A DNA stretch of 64,000 bases from Arthonia radiata (Eukaryota; Ascomycota; Arthoniomycetes; Arthoniales; Arthoniaceae): contig PSQN01000017.1 of the NCBI GenBank assembly GCA_002989075.1, positions 124,001 to 188,000 of the forward strand, written 5' to 3'. Shown piece after piece: positions 45,377-58,571 of the stretch; position 1 is the first letter of the stretch; every line of letters begins with the position of its first letter. The position numbers were made by a program, and so were the translations under genes. Below the pieces are notes generated by a model. The model ran no database searches. It saw only the letters and a program-made list of their open reading frames with translations, and had not been told where the DNA came from.

Positions 45377-45847
45377 TATTACGGGCACCAGCCTCAGACG
45401 GCCTAGCGCACATCTAAGCATCAACCACCGCTAGTTACCTCAGCCCTACCAGCATTATTTCCGACTAAGCCTATAAACCCGCCGTAGGCATTATCGAACA
45501 AGATAGCTATAAAGGCCTATATTCTCTATAAACCCGATATAGGCATTATTAGGTTAGCAAACATAAAAGAACTTCTCTATATACCTTAGACTATATAGCT
45601 AAACTAATAGCCGACCTTTAAATAGACTTTAGTCTATTAACTTAATATTTAAATATAAGTTCTTTAACTATATTTAAATAACGTACTTTACCTTCTATCT
45701 ACTCTAGTTAAGCCCCTTTTACTCTCTATAATCTATCTTGTCTCTCCTGCCTTTTAGTCTCTAGCATATAAGATACCTACTACTAAGGTTAATAAGTATA
45801 CAAGGTAAGTAAGCCTTAGTTTAGTTCTTTTAGCGACCGGCGTTATA
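45377..45847 (+). repeat. 5' LTR of the outer gypsy element
   Basis: 471 bp, beginning TATTACGGGCACCAGCC and ending GGCGTTATA. It aligns over its whole length with the solo LTR at 47,825-48,296 but is much richer in A and T. Its second half also matches the LTRs of the reverse gypsy element; its first half does not. Confidence 0.88.
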
Positions 45848-47824
45848 CTTTAATAGACTCGCTACAAAAGTAGAGAAAGCAGATTAGTTATATCTACTAC
45901 TTTAGTATCTAATAGCTACAACGCTATAGATAGGTTAGCTAACAGAATAGCTAGTATAAGTAAGATATCGGACGTTAACATTAAGATAGAAAAAAGCTTC
46001 TTAAGTAAACGTTCTAAAGTTACTTTATTCTTAATACGCCTAGCTATATACTTTAAAACTTATAAAAACTAGTTCCTGAACGACACTACTATAGTTTTAT
46101 TTGCTACCTCTTATATAGATAGAAACGCCTACAAGTAGGTTAAGTATTACCTTGACGACTTCTTATTTACCCTAATAAAGAGTAGACGCGAGGACACCGA
46201 TAAGTTTTTTGCTAGCTTTGCCTTCTTCTAGAAAAAGCTCCGAGAGATCTTTAATTAGACCGACGTTAGACGCGTCGCTACTAAAAGACTCTGGAACCTA
46301 AAACAAATAGGACTAGTAAGCAGGTATGCCGCTAAATTTATACAGTATACTAATTAAATAGGATAGAACAAAAAATCTCTTATTAAGACCTTTTACGAAG
46401 GACTTAAGGACTATATTAAGGAAATAATCTATATCCGTAGAAAAAAGTTTAACGACCTCGACAGCTTTATACAGCGAGCAAAGGAGATCGACGATAGTAA
46501 CTTTAAAAGATAGATAGAAAAGAAAGGTAACCCTACTAATAGGTTCTATAAAGTAAAGACTCGAGCAAACTTACAACAAGACTGAGGCAATCTAATAGAG
46601 TTAAATTTTATAAAGCCTTAAGGAAAACTAAATAACTAGGAGAGGAAATATAGAATAAAGAATAAACTATACTTATATTGCGGGAAACTAGGGCATTAAG
46701 TTAAGGAATACTATTCTAAGAAATAACAGTTTAACAGTACCAAACGAAGTAGGTACAACAATCGATCTTAGAAACCCTGCTTCCCGCGATAATAGTTCAA
46801 TATAACTATCTAGACACAAGAAGACAATAGTCGCAATAAGGCAATAGAACTACTAGTAGCCTTCTCCGACCGCTAATATATAAACTTAACTAGGGGCCGT
46901 CCTCTTTAGGCATTAGAACTCCTACTCAAGATTAACTAGAACTAGTACGAGTACGTTACCGGACTAACTAAGAAGCAGAAGGATACCTACTAGGACGCCT
47001 TCTGTAACTAGGACGGTACTTAACAAGTTACTCCTAATAGGGAGTATAAACTAAACTTGTTTAATTTATATAAAAACTAAGATATAGACAGTAAGTTATA
47101 AGAAGAAATAAAAGAACGATAAATAAAATAGAAACAATAAAACCTATAGAACTAGAACAACATTAACCGTACTATTCCGAGGTATTAGATATAGAGTACC
47201 GTTATACTATACGAAATACTATTCTAGACCGTATACTATAATAATAATTATACAACCTACAAACCTAATAAACTAGGGTTAGAATAGTAGCTAAAGAAAC
47301 TAATATCTCTAAAACAAGGTTCGATATAAGAACTAGGCCTTACCCGAGGACGATCTAGGTCGCCTTACCTAGAAACCCGAGGAAAATTTAAGGAAGAATA
47401 AACTGTAGAGGCTAAGCAAGATAGTAGCTATAATACGTTATAGGTAAGACAACGACTTAAAGATAAAAATATAGATTCTAATAGTACAGAATCCTCTCTC
47501 GAGGACGATACTAACTAGGAAGAGTAAACTCTAATCTGTTAGAAAGAAATAATATAGAGACTTTATTAGTTAACCTTCTATAAAGGGAAGTTAAGTACTA
47601 ATAGAGATATTAATAACATTCTAGGATATATTTACTTACGCCTACAACAACTAGTAGACTACCTTATTAAGGGTCTAGAATTATATAGTTAGTACTAATA
47701 TCTTTAACTAACAATATACAACCTATAGACACAATAAGTTTTAACTAGCGATAGTTATATAATTAAAGTAAGAATCGTAAATAATAAACTAAACGTTATA
47801 ATAAAAGTAGTACTAGAACACTCT

Positions 47825-48296
47825 TGTTACTGGCACCAGCCCCAGACGGCCTAGCGTGCACCCAAGCATCAACCACCGCCAGTCATCTCAGCCCTACCAG
47901 CATCATTTCCGACTAAGCCTACAAACCCGCCGTAGGCATTATCGAACAAGACGGCTATAAGAGCCTACGTTCCCTACAAACCCGATATAGGCATTGTCGG
48001 GATTAACGGACACAGAGGAACTTCCCTATGTACCTTAGATTATATAGCCAGACTAATGGCCGACCTTAGGATAGACTTCAGTCTGTCAACTCAACATCTG
48101 AATACAAGTTCCTCAACCATATTCAGGTAACGTGCTTCACCTTCTATCTACTCTAGTCAAGCCCCTCTTACCCTCTGTAATCTGTCTCGCCTCTCCTGCC
48201 TTTCAGTCTCTAGCACACGAGACACCCACCACCAAGGTCGACAAGCACACAAGGCAAGTGAGCCTTAGTTCGGTCCTCCCAGCGACCGGCGTTACA
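47825..48296 (+). mobile_element. Solo gypsy LTR, little mutated
   Basis: 472 bp, starting TGTTACTGGCACCAGCC and ending GACCGGCGTTACA, flanked by perfect 5-bp duplications ACTCT at 47,820-47,824 and 48,297-48,301. The uninterrupted target sequence can be seen, as reverse complement, in the reverse gypsy element near 56,590, which confirms the insertion. GC content is far higher than in its surroundings. It is the remnant of an element lost by recombination between its LTRs. A 70-codon open frame reaching into it is incidental. Confidence 0.92.
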
Positions 48297-50117
48297 ACTC
48301 TATACAGGAATTCTTATAGCAAATTAACCGACAATAGGTTCTAGTACCTAAGATACTTTAGAACGTATATAATTAACAGGAAAAAGACTAGGCCGACTAC
48401 TTCGAGGGTAGTAGTACCGGCCCGTCCAACGGTTAGACCCTTTAAGAGTCTAGCTCTATACAAGCTTAGCTTCCTATAGAACATATCTATATACTTAGGC
48501 AACAATAAACTATAGAAATATTAAAATTATAATCGATTTAGACGCAATAGGTAACTTTATTTCGATACGCTACGTTAAGAAGTACTAAATATAAATATAA
48601 AAAAAGAAATTACCCTACGTACTATCTAGATTTTAAGAGGTAAAGGAAAGAGTTAACTATAAGACTTTGCTAATAGATATAATAATCGGGGACTATTAGA
48701 AAGGAATTACTTACAATATTGTAGATATTAACTAGCACTATACTATACTAAGTATACTTTAGTTACAACAATATAACCTAGAAGTAGATTAGAGAACTAA
48801 AAAACTCCTCTTTACTAGGTACAAAATCCTAGACAAGAGTCGTTCTACGGAACGAATACCCTACAAGCTATTTTTAGTAGTAAGAATAAGGAGCGCGATA
48901 AAAAACTTATGCGAGTTAGTACTACTATACTCCGATATTTAGATATCCTATAAGAGGAGTCTAACGCAGTATCTTGTCTATAGCTAGCTATATACAAGTA
49001 TAAACAAGAGACGACTATACGCCAACGATTCTATACGACGATAGGTACTTAGTTAATTACTAAAATACTAAAGGAATACGATTAATTCTAATATCTGTTT
49101 AAGGAGGCCGAGCTAGACTTAGCTCTCCTAGAATACAAATCGTAGGATTATATAATACCTTTATAAGAAGGTAAGACGCTAATATTTAGTCTAATATACT
49201 TTTTATTAGAAGTAGAAAATTAAGCGCTCTACGACTATTTTAACGAAAACCTTAAGAAAGGATTTATCTAGAAATTAACATTACTAGCCGGATACCCGAT
49301 ACTCTTCGTACTAAAGAAGAATAGCAAACTACAACTCTATGTAGACTATAGACAATTAAATAGGATAACTATTAAAAACCGATACCCGCTACTACGTATC
49401 GACGAAATTATAGACCGACTATATAATATACAATAGTTTACTAAGTTTAATCTATAAGGAGCTTATAACCTAATCTATATAAAGAAGGGCGAAGAATAGA
49501 AAATAGCCTTCTATACTAGATACAGACTTTTTAAGTATTGCGTTATACCTTTTAGACTAACAAAAGTACTAGTATTATTTTAGAAGCTAATTAACAACAC
49601 ACTTAGTAATTACCTAAATATATTTATAACTACTTATTTAGACGATATCTTAGTATATAGCTATATACTAGAAGAATATAAGAAACATATTAAGAAGGTT
49701 TTAGAAAGATTAGCGCGTACCGATTTACAAATTAATATCGAGAAAATCTAGTTTTATCAACAATCCGTTAAATTTCTTAGATTTATAATTACCAAGTACG
49801 GTCTCTAAATAGAAGATTTAAAGATTTAGTCTGTTCTAACTTAGCCTATACTAAAGAATATAAAGTAATTATAGTAGTTTCTTAGTTTTGCTAACTATTA
49901 TAGGCGATAGATATCTAACTTTAGCCGAATTATAGTACCGCTGTCTTAACAGACAAAATAATCGATAGAATTCTTCTAGACGTAAAAAAAAACAATTAGT
50001 ATTTAAAGAGCTTAAGGAAGCTTTTAAGATTAGGTCTGTACTAGCAATATTTAACCTTAACCTACCAATTATTATAAAAATAGATGCGTCGGACTATACG
50101 ATTAGAGTATATATAAG

Positions 50118-50624
50118 TATTAGAAATTAACTAACTAGCTAGTTAGCCGGAACCCCTAGGGACCAAGAGTATCGGACAGGTCCTACTAGCTGTCTTGGCC
50201 TAGAATAGAACAAGCCTTTTACCTAAAGGGTCGGGCCTAGTAGCCCGGGCCTAGGCTAAAAAGGAGTATAACACGACCCGTCCTAGATAGCTAGCCTGTA
50301 GTCTAAGATAATACAGAATAGACTTAGAGACTAGTAGTTTTAGATAGACAGAATTACTGTCTTATACAGTAAGTTACGGGTTATCTGGCCCCTATCAAAA
50401 GAACAGATATCTAGTAAGTCCTATACAGGCCGCTAGACTTAGATATATAAGCTAGGATCTCTCTAGAGAATTCTAGCTAACAAGATAGATAACATAACAA
50501 CAGCTTCTCCTTGCTACTAAGTATTGTACCTGTACTAAGCCTAAGTATTGTACTAGTCTTAAGCTGGTCTCGTCTTTCTACTCTTTGTAGTAGTATCCTT
50601 CTTCTTCCCTGTACCTTTTAAACA
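50118..50624 (+). repeat. 5' LTR of the copia element
   Basis: 507 bp, TATTAGAAATTAAC...TTTTAAACA; same length as its partner at 62,315-62,821. Confidence 0.9.
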
Positions 50625-50639
50625 GGTTATGAGCCCGGG
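50625..50639 (+). other. Copia primer-binding site for initiator tRNA-Met (internal type)
   Basis: GGTTATGAGCCCGGG directly follows the 5' LTR. It is complementary to the anticodon stem-loop of a Met tRNA (CCCGGGCTCATAACC), the internal half-tRNA primer used by Drosophila copia and related elements, not the 3' end of the tRNA. Confidence 0.75.
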
Positions 50640-51732
50640 TTAGCACTAATTCCTTTCGAATTTTCTTTTTAGGAAATATTTCCTCTACGACACCTATCGG
50701 CACCTCCGGACGATTCTATTACCAATCGACTCTAAATTTTGAGCCCAATTTAACTGTTAGAACAGAATTTCCTTTTTTTAGAAATCTCCGACTATACATT
50801 CGGCTATGGACTCCTCTTACAAGATCCCTAAACTTAAGGGCTCTACTAATTAGAATATTTAGTCGATTCGAATAGAGGCTCTTTTAACTAAAAAGGGCTA
50901 CAGTAATATTATGATCCCCTTTTCTGGCTATTTAGCTAAAGATGTTACCGAAGCTAGTCGTCAGGAACGGTCGACAAGGGCAGCAGCCCTTATTCGACTA
51001 ACTCTAGAGGACGGTCCTCTTATTTAAACAAAGGGAATCTATAACTCTCTAGAGCTTTAAGATAGCCTAAAAAGGTTATACAAATTAAAAGGTTTTAGTT
51101 CCAAGTTTCTAATTTGCAAGGAGCTCTTTAGCACTATACTTAGTAAGGTAAAAAACCTTGAGCTATACCTTACTAAAATTAGGCAATTAACGGACGATTT
51201 AGCAACCCGAGGACTAGCACTACCCAACAAGGTAGTAGCTACCTACGTCCTTTACAATCTAACCCCCGAATACGAGCACACGGTGGCTATTATTAGCCAA
51301 ACCTACCGGCAAACGACTAGCGATATAAGTCTACAGGACTTATTTAGTCAACTTATAGACGAGTCTCGCCGAATCCGCGGTAGTACCCTAGTAGAAAAGG
51401 TTTTTACTGCAATAGACAATAAATCGACGCAAAGGACCGGAGAAAAATTAAAACCTCTAAGTAAAAACCAAGAAAAATGCCCCTTTTGCAACAAAAAGGG
51501 GCATAAACCGGCAACTTGTTGGAAAAAATACCCAAATCTCCAGCCAAATTCTAATAAAAGCTCTAAAAACACCGATTTTTTAATATTTTCTGTACACAGT
51601 TCTAACCTACAAGAAGAACAATGCTTTATAGTATTACTAGACAGAGTCAATCACTCTACTAATTTATAGATCCTCGATACAGGCTCAATAAGCTATATTT
51701 GCTCTAATATTAACCTTCTAACGGATATCCAG

Positions 51733-52181
51733 TATAACGCCGGTCGCTAAGAGGACCGAACTAAGGCTTACTTGCCTTATATACTTATCGACCTTAGTAG
51801 TAGGTATCTTGTATGCTAGAGACTAAAATACAGGAGAGGCGAGATAGATTATAAAGGGTAAGAGGGGCTTAACTAAAGTAGATAGAAGGTAAAGTACGTT
51901 ACCTAAATATAGTTAAGAAACTTATATTTAGATATTAAGTTAACAGACTAAAGTCTATCTAAGGTCGGCTATTAGTCTAGCTATATAGTCTAAGGTATAA
52001 AGGTATGTTTCTCTGTATCCGACGGTCCTAACACTTTCTTTGTCGTATAGTTGGGATCCTATTACGATATAGCGACGTTACCGACGTCGCTATGTTAGAG
52101 TCGTCGGGTATACTATATAATGCTCTAATAAGGCTGGCTGCGCTTAGCCTTGTACTAGCCTAATATAGTAAGATTGTAACA
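51733..52181 (-). repeat. 3' LTR of the inner gypsy element
   Basis: 449 bp. On the minus strand it starts TGTTACAATCTTAC and ends CGGCGTTATA. Its 3' half matches the LTRs of the outer gypsy family; its 5' half does not. Confidence 0.9.
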
Positions 52182-52276
52182 CAAGGTCCCCTCTTTAAGG
52201 CTAGTCGTCCTCGACGGCCTTAGAGACATTAAAACCTCGTTATTGCCCTGTGGTAGATCTAGTTCTGTAAGTTATT

Positions 52277-52486
52277 ATGTCTAAAGCTAGGAAAGCTCCT
52301 AACGCTAATAAAGCGCTTAAGATTAATACCGTTCTTGCCGAAGTCTACGGTCGGGAGATGCCTCTGTGTTCCCGCTGCTCTTACTTGGGTAAGAAGTGCG
52401 TCTTAAAGTCCGAAAAGGTATCGTGTTTTGTATATACTCGCGACAAGAAGTCGTATAACGTTCGCCCGCCGTTAGAGGATAGTTAG
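52277..52486 (+). CDS. Antisense open frame with a cysteine cluster inside the inner gypsy element
   Basis: Frame of 69 codons on the strand opposite to the element's gag-pol, between pol and the 3' LTR. The protein begins MSKARKAPNANKALKINTVL, then has cysteines at 31, 34, 41 and 50 (C-X2-C-X6-C-X8-C, within CSRCSYLGKKC), followed by basic residues. The following sequence to about 52,860 on the same strand has charged, coiled-coil-like composition and is eroded. This looks like an extra gene carried by the element in antisense, of the kind reported in some LTR elements, or a captured zinc-binding domain. It is unusual that it is open and has normal codon use amid eroded sequence. Confidence 0.45.
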   Translation: MSKARKAPNANKALKINTVLAEVYGREMPLCSRCSYLGKKCVLKSEKVSCFVYTRDKKSYNVRPPLEDS

Positions 52487-55400
52487 TTCTTATCTTACGT
52501 CTGTTTTTTGTGTTAGTTTAACTTATTTTTCTAGCTCGGAGTATCCGTTTTCAGTACCTGCGAGTGTTAGATACCCTTTAGGGGCAATGTAAGCGTTTAG
52601 CGGAAGAAAAGGAGGTTGTTTGTATAGTAAAAAGGTAGCGCGAAGTTATTAAAGCGGCTATTATAGATTTAGAGAAGGAGCTCGAAAGGTTGCGCGTCTA
52701 GGCGCAGAACAAAATAGATTAGAATAATATATTATTCGAGGAAAAATGGCTAGCGGCTATGTCTAGTAGTAATGTTATAGATATACTAAGTAGCCTAAGT
52801 ATAGATTTTTATAGTAATCTGTACCCGAAATTAGGTAGTAGGCTACTAATATAGTAAGCTGGTTTGTTTGTAGGCGACCTAGGTACCGGCGGGGCGTACT
52901 AGATAGTAAATTAGGGTGTTAGTAACATTACGACCAATTAATATTCTAGTTCCAATATCGTTAAATAGTGTCTTTATAGTTAGTTAGGTTTCGTTCCGTT
53001 TTCTATTAATTTTTGTATTTAAGATATCCTTTTTACTTTATAAGATACTGTCGTTTGCCTCGATATTGTCTATAAGCTCGAATCGTTTCGACCTTATACT
53101 TAGGTTCTTAGTTGTTAGAAAGGATTTCTAGATTAGGCCGTTCTACTTCTCGGAAGTAGGCTAGTTCTAACAGCGCTACGTAGAATATAGGATATATTTT
53201 TATTATCTTTAGGAGTTTAAGTTTAAATGTTACGGGTTCTAATTGCTGTAAGATTTTAAACGGTTCTGTCTTAGTATAGTCGAGTTTCTTACTTAGTTTA
53301 ATAGTTTTTAAGTTTCTTATGAGTAGGTAAGCTCTTCCCTCTTCTTTTATGCTTGTGTTCGGGGTCGTTCTTAATTTGTTGTACTATTTTCTTGTTTGTT
53401 TGTTAATAAACTCGCTGTTAGACTTTAACTACTAGTATAGGGTTTTTATATTCGTAGCTATTCGCGTAGCTAATTCGTTTTCCGTCGTATTTTGTAGTTA
53501 TCTTCCCTAAAGAGGGTAATAGCTATATAAAGCATAGAACGGAGTTATCTTAGTTATATTGTTTTTAGTATTATTGTGTGCTACTTATACTACTAGCAGT
53601 AACTATATCTAGTCGTTTTGCTGGTAGTTAATGTATACCCGGAGGTACTACTCTAGTATTTAATTTATCCGTTCCGTTTGTCTATCTGTTTGCGGATAGA
53701 ATAACGTTAATATCTTTTACTTAGTCCCTAGTTGTTGTATTAGGGATGTCTAAAATTGTAAGACAAATTTCCGGTCTCTATCTAAGATAATTCGTTGTAG
53801 TTGTCTATAGTTAGCTAAAATAATCTAAAGAAACGTATATACTAATTATTCTAAATTGCTAGCTTCCTTGTAAGGTACGAAGTATGCGTACTTTATTAGT
53901 TTGTCGCATATAACTAGGATAGCGTCGTAAGGTATTCCTATAAGTAGATCCTTAAATATTAGTAGCTTAGTAATAAAGTCTAGTAAGACTATATACTATA
54001 GTCTCTCGGGTATCTCTAGTAGCTGTAGTTTACTATATAGTAAATGTATTAGGTACTTAGTTCTTGCGTATATATCGCATTCTTAGATATAGTACTCGAC
54101 GTAGTGTCGAATCTTTAGGATATAGTAGGTTCTCGTAATTTTCTCTATTATATTATTAATACCTTTGTGCCCTTTTGTTAGGTTATTATAGAAATTACTG
54201 ATAATATATTAGATTAGATTTCTTGAAACATAGATTTTACCTTAGAATTCGTAATAACCCTTATCGTTCTTAGCTAGTCCTAGGTATCGTTTCTTGTTTA
54301 CCTAGTAGGTCTTAGGGTCGTTTAGAATGTCCGGTATCCGGCTGTCTAGTTTGATAACAAACTTGGTTGTTATAGCTAATTGATTGTATCTAATTTTATT
54401 GTTATATTCTTGGAATATTGTGTACTCGACGTATTCCTTATCGTTAAGGTAATCTAGACGTCGGCTTAGAGCGTCGGCTCTATCGTTCTTAGAACCCTTT
54501 TTGTAGATAATAATAAAGTCGTATAGAGCTATAGTTTCTAACTATCTAACTTATCTGCAGTTAAGTTTCTTTATTATTATAAAGTAAGTTAGGTTTTTGT
54601 AGTCCGTATATACTATAATTGTATAGTTTACTCCTTCTAGGTAAGCTCGCTATATCTCGAATGCTGCTATAATAGCTAAGAGCTCTTTATTGTAAATATT
54701 ATAGTTCTATTCTGTAGGTAATATCTTTCTTAAGTAGAAAGCTACTAGTCTAAGCTTTCCTTCCTTATTGTTTTAACTTATACATGCTCTAATCGTATAG
54801 TCTAACGCGTCTGTTTCTATAATAATCGGCAGGTTAGGGTTAAATATTGTTAGTACAGGTCTAATCTTAAAAGCTTCTTTAAGCTCTTTAAATACTAATT
54901 ATTCTCTCTACGTCTAGAAGAATCCTATCAATTGTTTTGTCTGTTAAGACAGTGGTGCTATAATTTGGCTAAAGTTGGATATCTATCGCCTATAGTAATT
55001 AGCAAAACTAGGAAACTGTTATAGTTACTTTATATTCTTTAGTATAGGCTAGGTTAGGACAGATTAGATCTTCGAATCTTCTATTTAGAGACCGTACTCG
55101 GTAATTATAAATCTAAGAAATTCGACGGATTGTTGGTAAAACTAGGTTTTCTTAATATCGATTTGTAAATCGGTACATACTAAACTTTCTAATACCTTCT
55201 TAATATGTTTCTTATATTCTTCTAGTATACAGCTATATACTAGAATATCGTCTAGATAAGCAGTTATAAATATATTTAGGTAATCGCTAAGTATATTATT
55301 AATTAGTTTCTAAAATAATGCTAGTACGTTTATTAGCTTAAAGGGTATAACGCAATACTCGAAAAGTCTGTATCTGGTATAGAAAGCTGTTTTCTATTCT

Positions 55401-58400
55401 TCGCCCTTCTTTATATAGATTAGGTTGTAGGCCCTATATAGGTTAAACTTAGTAAACTATTGTACGTTATATAGTCGGTCTATAATTTCGTCGATACGTA
55501 GTAGCGGGTATCGGTTTTTAATAGTTACCCTATTTAATTGTCTATAGTCTACGTAAAGTCGTAGTTTGTTATTTTTCTTTAGTATAAAGAGTATTAGGTA
55601 TCCGGCTAGTAATATCGATTTCTGAATAAATCCTTTTTTAAGGTTTTTATTAAGATAGTTGTAGAGTGCTTAATTTTCTGCTTCTAATAGAGAGTATATT
55701 AGACTAAATATCGGCGTCTTACCTTCTTATAAAGGTATTATATAATTATTAACGGTTTATATTCTAAAAGAGCTAAGTTCGGCTTAGTTTCCTTAAATAA
55801 ATATTAGAATTAATCGTATTCCTCAGGAATCTTAGTAATTAACTAAGTATCGGTCGTCGTATAGAATTATTAGCGTATAGTCGTCTCTTGTTTATACTTA
55901 CGTATAGTTAGCTATAAACAAGATACTGCGGTAGACTTTTCTTATAGGATATCTAAATGTCGGAGTATAGTAGTACTAACCTGTATAAGTTCTTTATCGC
56001 GCTCCTTATCTTTACTACTAAAAATAGCTTATAGGGTATCTGTTCTATAGAACGAATCTTGTTTAGAGTACTTATACCTAGTAAAGAGGAGTTTCTTAGT
56101 TCTCTAATTTACTTTTAGGTTATATTGTTGTAACTAGGGTATACCTAGTATAGCGTGGTACTAGTTAATATCTACAATATTATAAGTAATTTTTTCCTAA
56201 TAGTCTCCTATAGTTATACCTATTAGCAAAGTTTTATAGTTAACTCTTCTCTCTACTCCTTAGAATCTAGATAGTACGTAGGGTAATTTCTTCTTTTATA
56301 TTTGTATCTAGTACTCTTTGACGCAGCGTATCGAGATAAAGTTGTCTATTGCGCCTAAATCGATTATAATTTTAATATTTCTATAGTTTATTGTTACCTA
56401 AGTGTATAGATATGTTCTGTAGGTAGCTAAACTCGTATAGAGTTAGACTTCTAAAGGGTCTAACCGTTAGACAGGCCGGTACTACTACCCTCAAAGTAGT
56501 CGGCCTAGTCTTTTTTCTATTAATTGTGTACGTTCTAGAGTATTTTAGGTACTAGAACCTATTGTCGATTAATTTGCTGTAAGAATGCCTATATAAGGTG
56601 TCCTAGTACTGCTTTTATTATAACGTCTGGTTTATTGTTTATAATCCCTACCTTAATTATATAACTATCGCTGGTTAAAACTCGTTATATTTGTAGATTA
56701 TACATTATTAGTCGAAGATATTAGTACTAACTACGCAATTCTAGACCCCTAATAAGGTAGTCTACTAGTTGTCGTAGACGTAAGTAAATATATCCCGAGA
56801 TATCGTTAATTTCTTTATTAGTGCTTAACTTCCCCTTGTAGAAGGCTAACTAACAAAGTCTCTATATTATTCCTTCCCAACGGGTTAGGGTTTACTCTTC
56901 CTGATTAGTATCGTTCTCGAGAAAAGATTCTGTACCATTAGAATCTATATTTTTATCTTTAAGTCGTTATCTTATCTATAACGTATCGTAGCTGCTATCT
57001 TACTTAGCTTCTACGGTCTATTCTTTCTTAAATTCCTCTTAGGTTTCTAAGTAAGGCGATCTAGGTCTTCCTCGGGTAAGGCCTAGTTCTTATATTGAAC
57101 CTTGTTTCGGGGATATTAGTTCTTTCGGCTACTATCCTAATTCTAGTTTGTTAGATTTGTAGGTCGTATAATTATTATTGTAGCACGTAGTTTAGAATAG
57201 TATTTTATATAGTATAACGGTACTTTATACCTAATACCTTAGAATAGTACGGTTAATGTTGTTCTAGTTCTATAGGTTTTATTGTTCCTATTTTATTTAT
57301 CGTTCTTTTATTTCTTCTTATAACTTACTGTCTGTATCCTAGTTTTTATATAAATTAAACAAGTTTAGTTTATAATTCCTATTAAAAGTAACTTATTGAA
57401 TATCTTCCTAGTTACAGAAGGCGCTCTAGTAGGTATCCTTCTGCTCCTTAGTAAGTCTAATAACGTACTCATACTAATTCTAGTTAATCTTAGATACGAG
57501 TCCTAACGCTTAAAGGGGACGATCCCTAGTTAAGTTTATATACTAGCGGTCGGAGAAGGCTACTAGTAATTCTATTGCCTTATTGCGACCGTCGTACTCT
57601 TGTATCTAGGTAGTTATATTAAATTATTGTCGTAGAAAATAGAATTTCTAAGGTCGATTATTATACCTATTTCTGCTAGTACTGTTAAACTATTATTTCT
57701 TAGAACGGTATTCTTTAACTTAATACCCTAGTTTTCTGTAATATAAGTATAGCTTGTTCTGTATTTAGTGTTCTCTTTCTTAATTATTTAGTTTCCCTCG
57801 AGGCTTTATAAAATTTAACTCTATTAAATCGCCTCGGTCTTATCGTAAGTTCGCTCGATTCTTTGTTCTATAGAACCTATTAGTAGGGTTACCTTTCTTT
57901 TCTATTTATCTTTTAAAGTTGCTGTTATCGATCTCCTTCGCTCGCTGTATAAAGCTGTCGAGGTTATTAAACTTCTCTCTATAGATATAGATTATTTCCT
58001 TAATATAGTCCTTAAGTCCTTTATAAAAGGTTTTAATAAGAGATTTTTTGTCCTACCCTGTTTAATTAGTATACTATATAAATTCGGCGGTATACCTGCT
58101 TGCTAGTTCTATCTACTTAAGGTTCTAAAGCTTCCTAGTAGCGACGCGTCTAGCGTCGGTTTGTCTAAAGATTTTACGAAGCTTTTTCTAAAAGAAGGCG
58201 AAGCTAGCGAAGAACTCGTCGGTATCCTCGCGCCTACTCTTTATTAGAGTAAATAAGAAGTCGTCGAGGTAGTACTCGACCTACTTATAGGCATCTCTGT
58301 CTATATAAGAGGTAGCGAATAGAACTATAGTAGTGTCGTTCGGGAACTAGTCTTTATAAGTCTTAAAGTATATAGCTAGGCGTATTAAGAATAAAGTAAC

Positions 58401-58571
58401 TTTAAAACGTTTACTTAAGAAACTCTTTTCTATCTTAGTATTAACGTCCAATATTTTACTTATACTAGCTATTCTATTGGCTAACCTATTTGTAGCGTCG
58501 CGGCTATTAGTTGCTAAAGTAGTAAATATAACTAATCTGCTTTCTCTACTTTCGTAGCGAGTCTGTTAAAG

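Noticed and set aside
48132-48344. 70-codon plus-strand frame
   Set aside because: Lies mostly within the solo gypsy LTR and is explained by it.
51348-51650. 100-codon minus-strand frame
   Set aside because: It is the shadow of the copia gag and zinc-knuckle region on the other strand.
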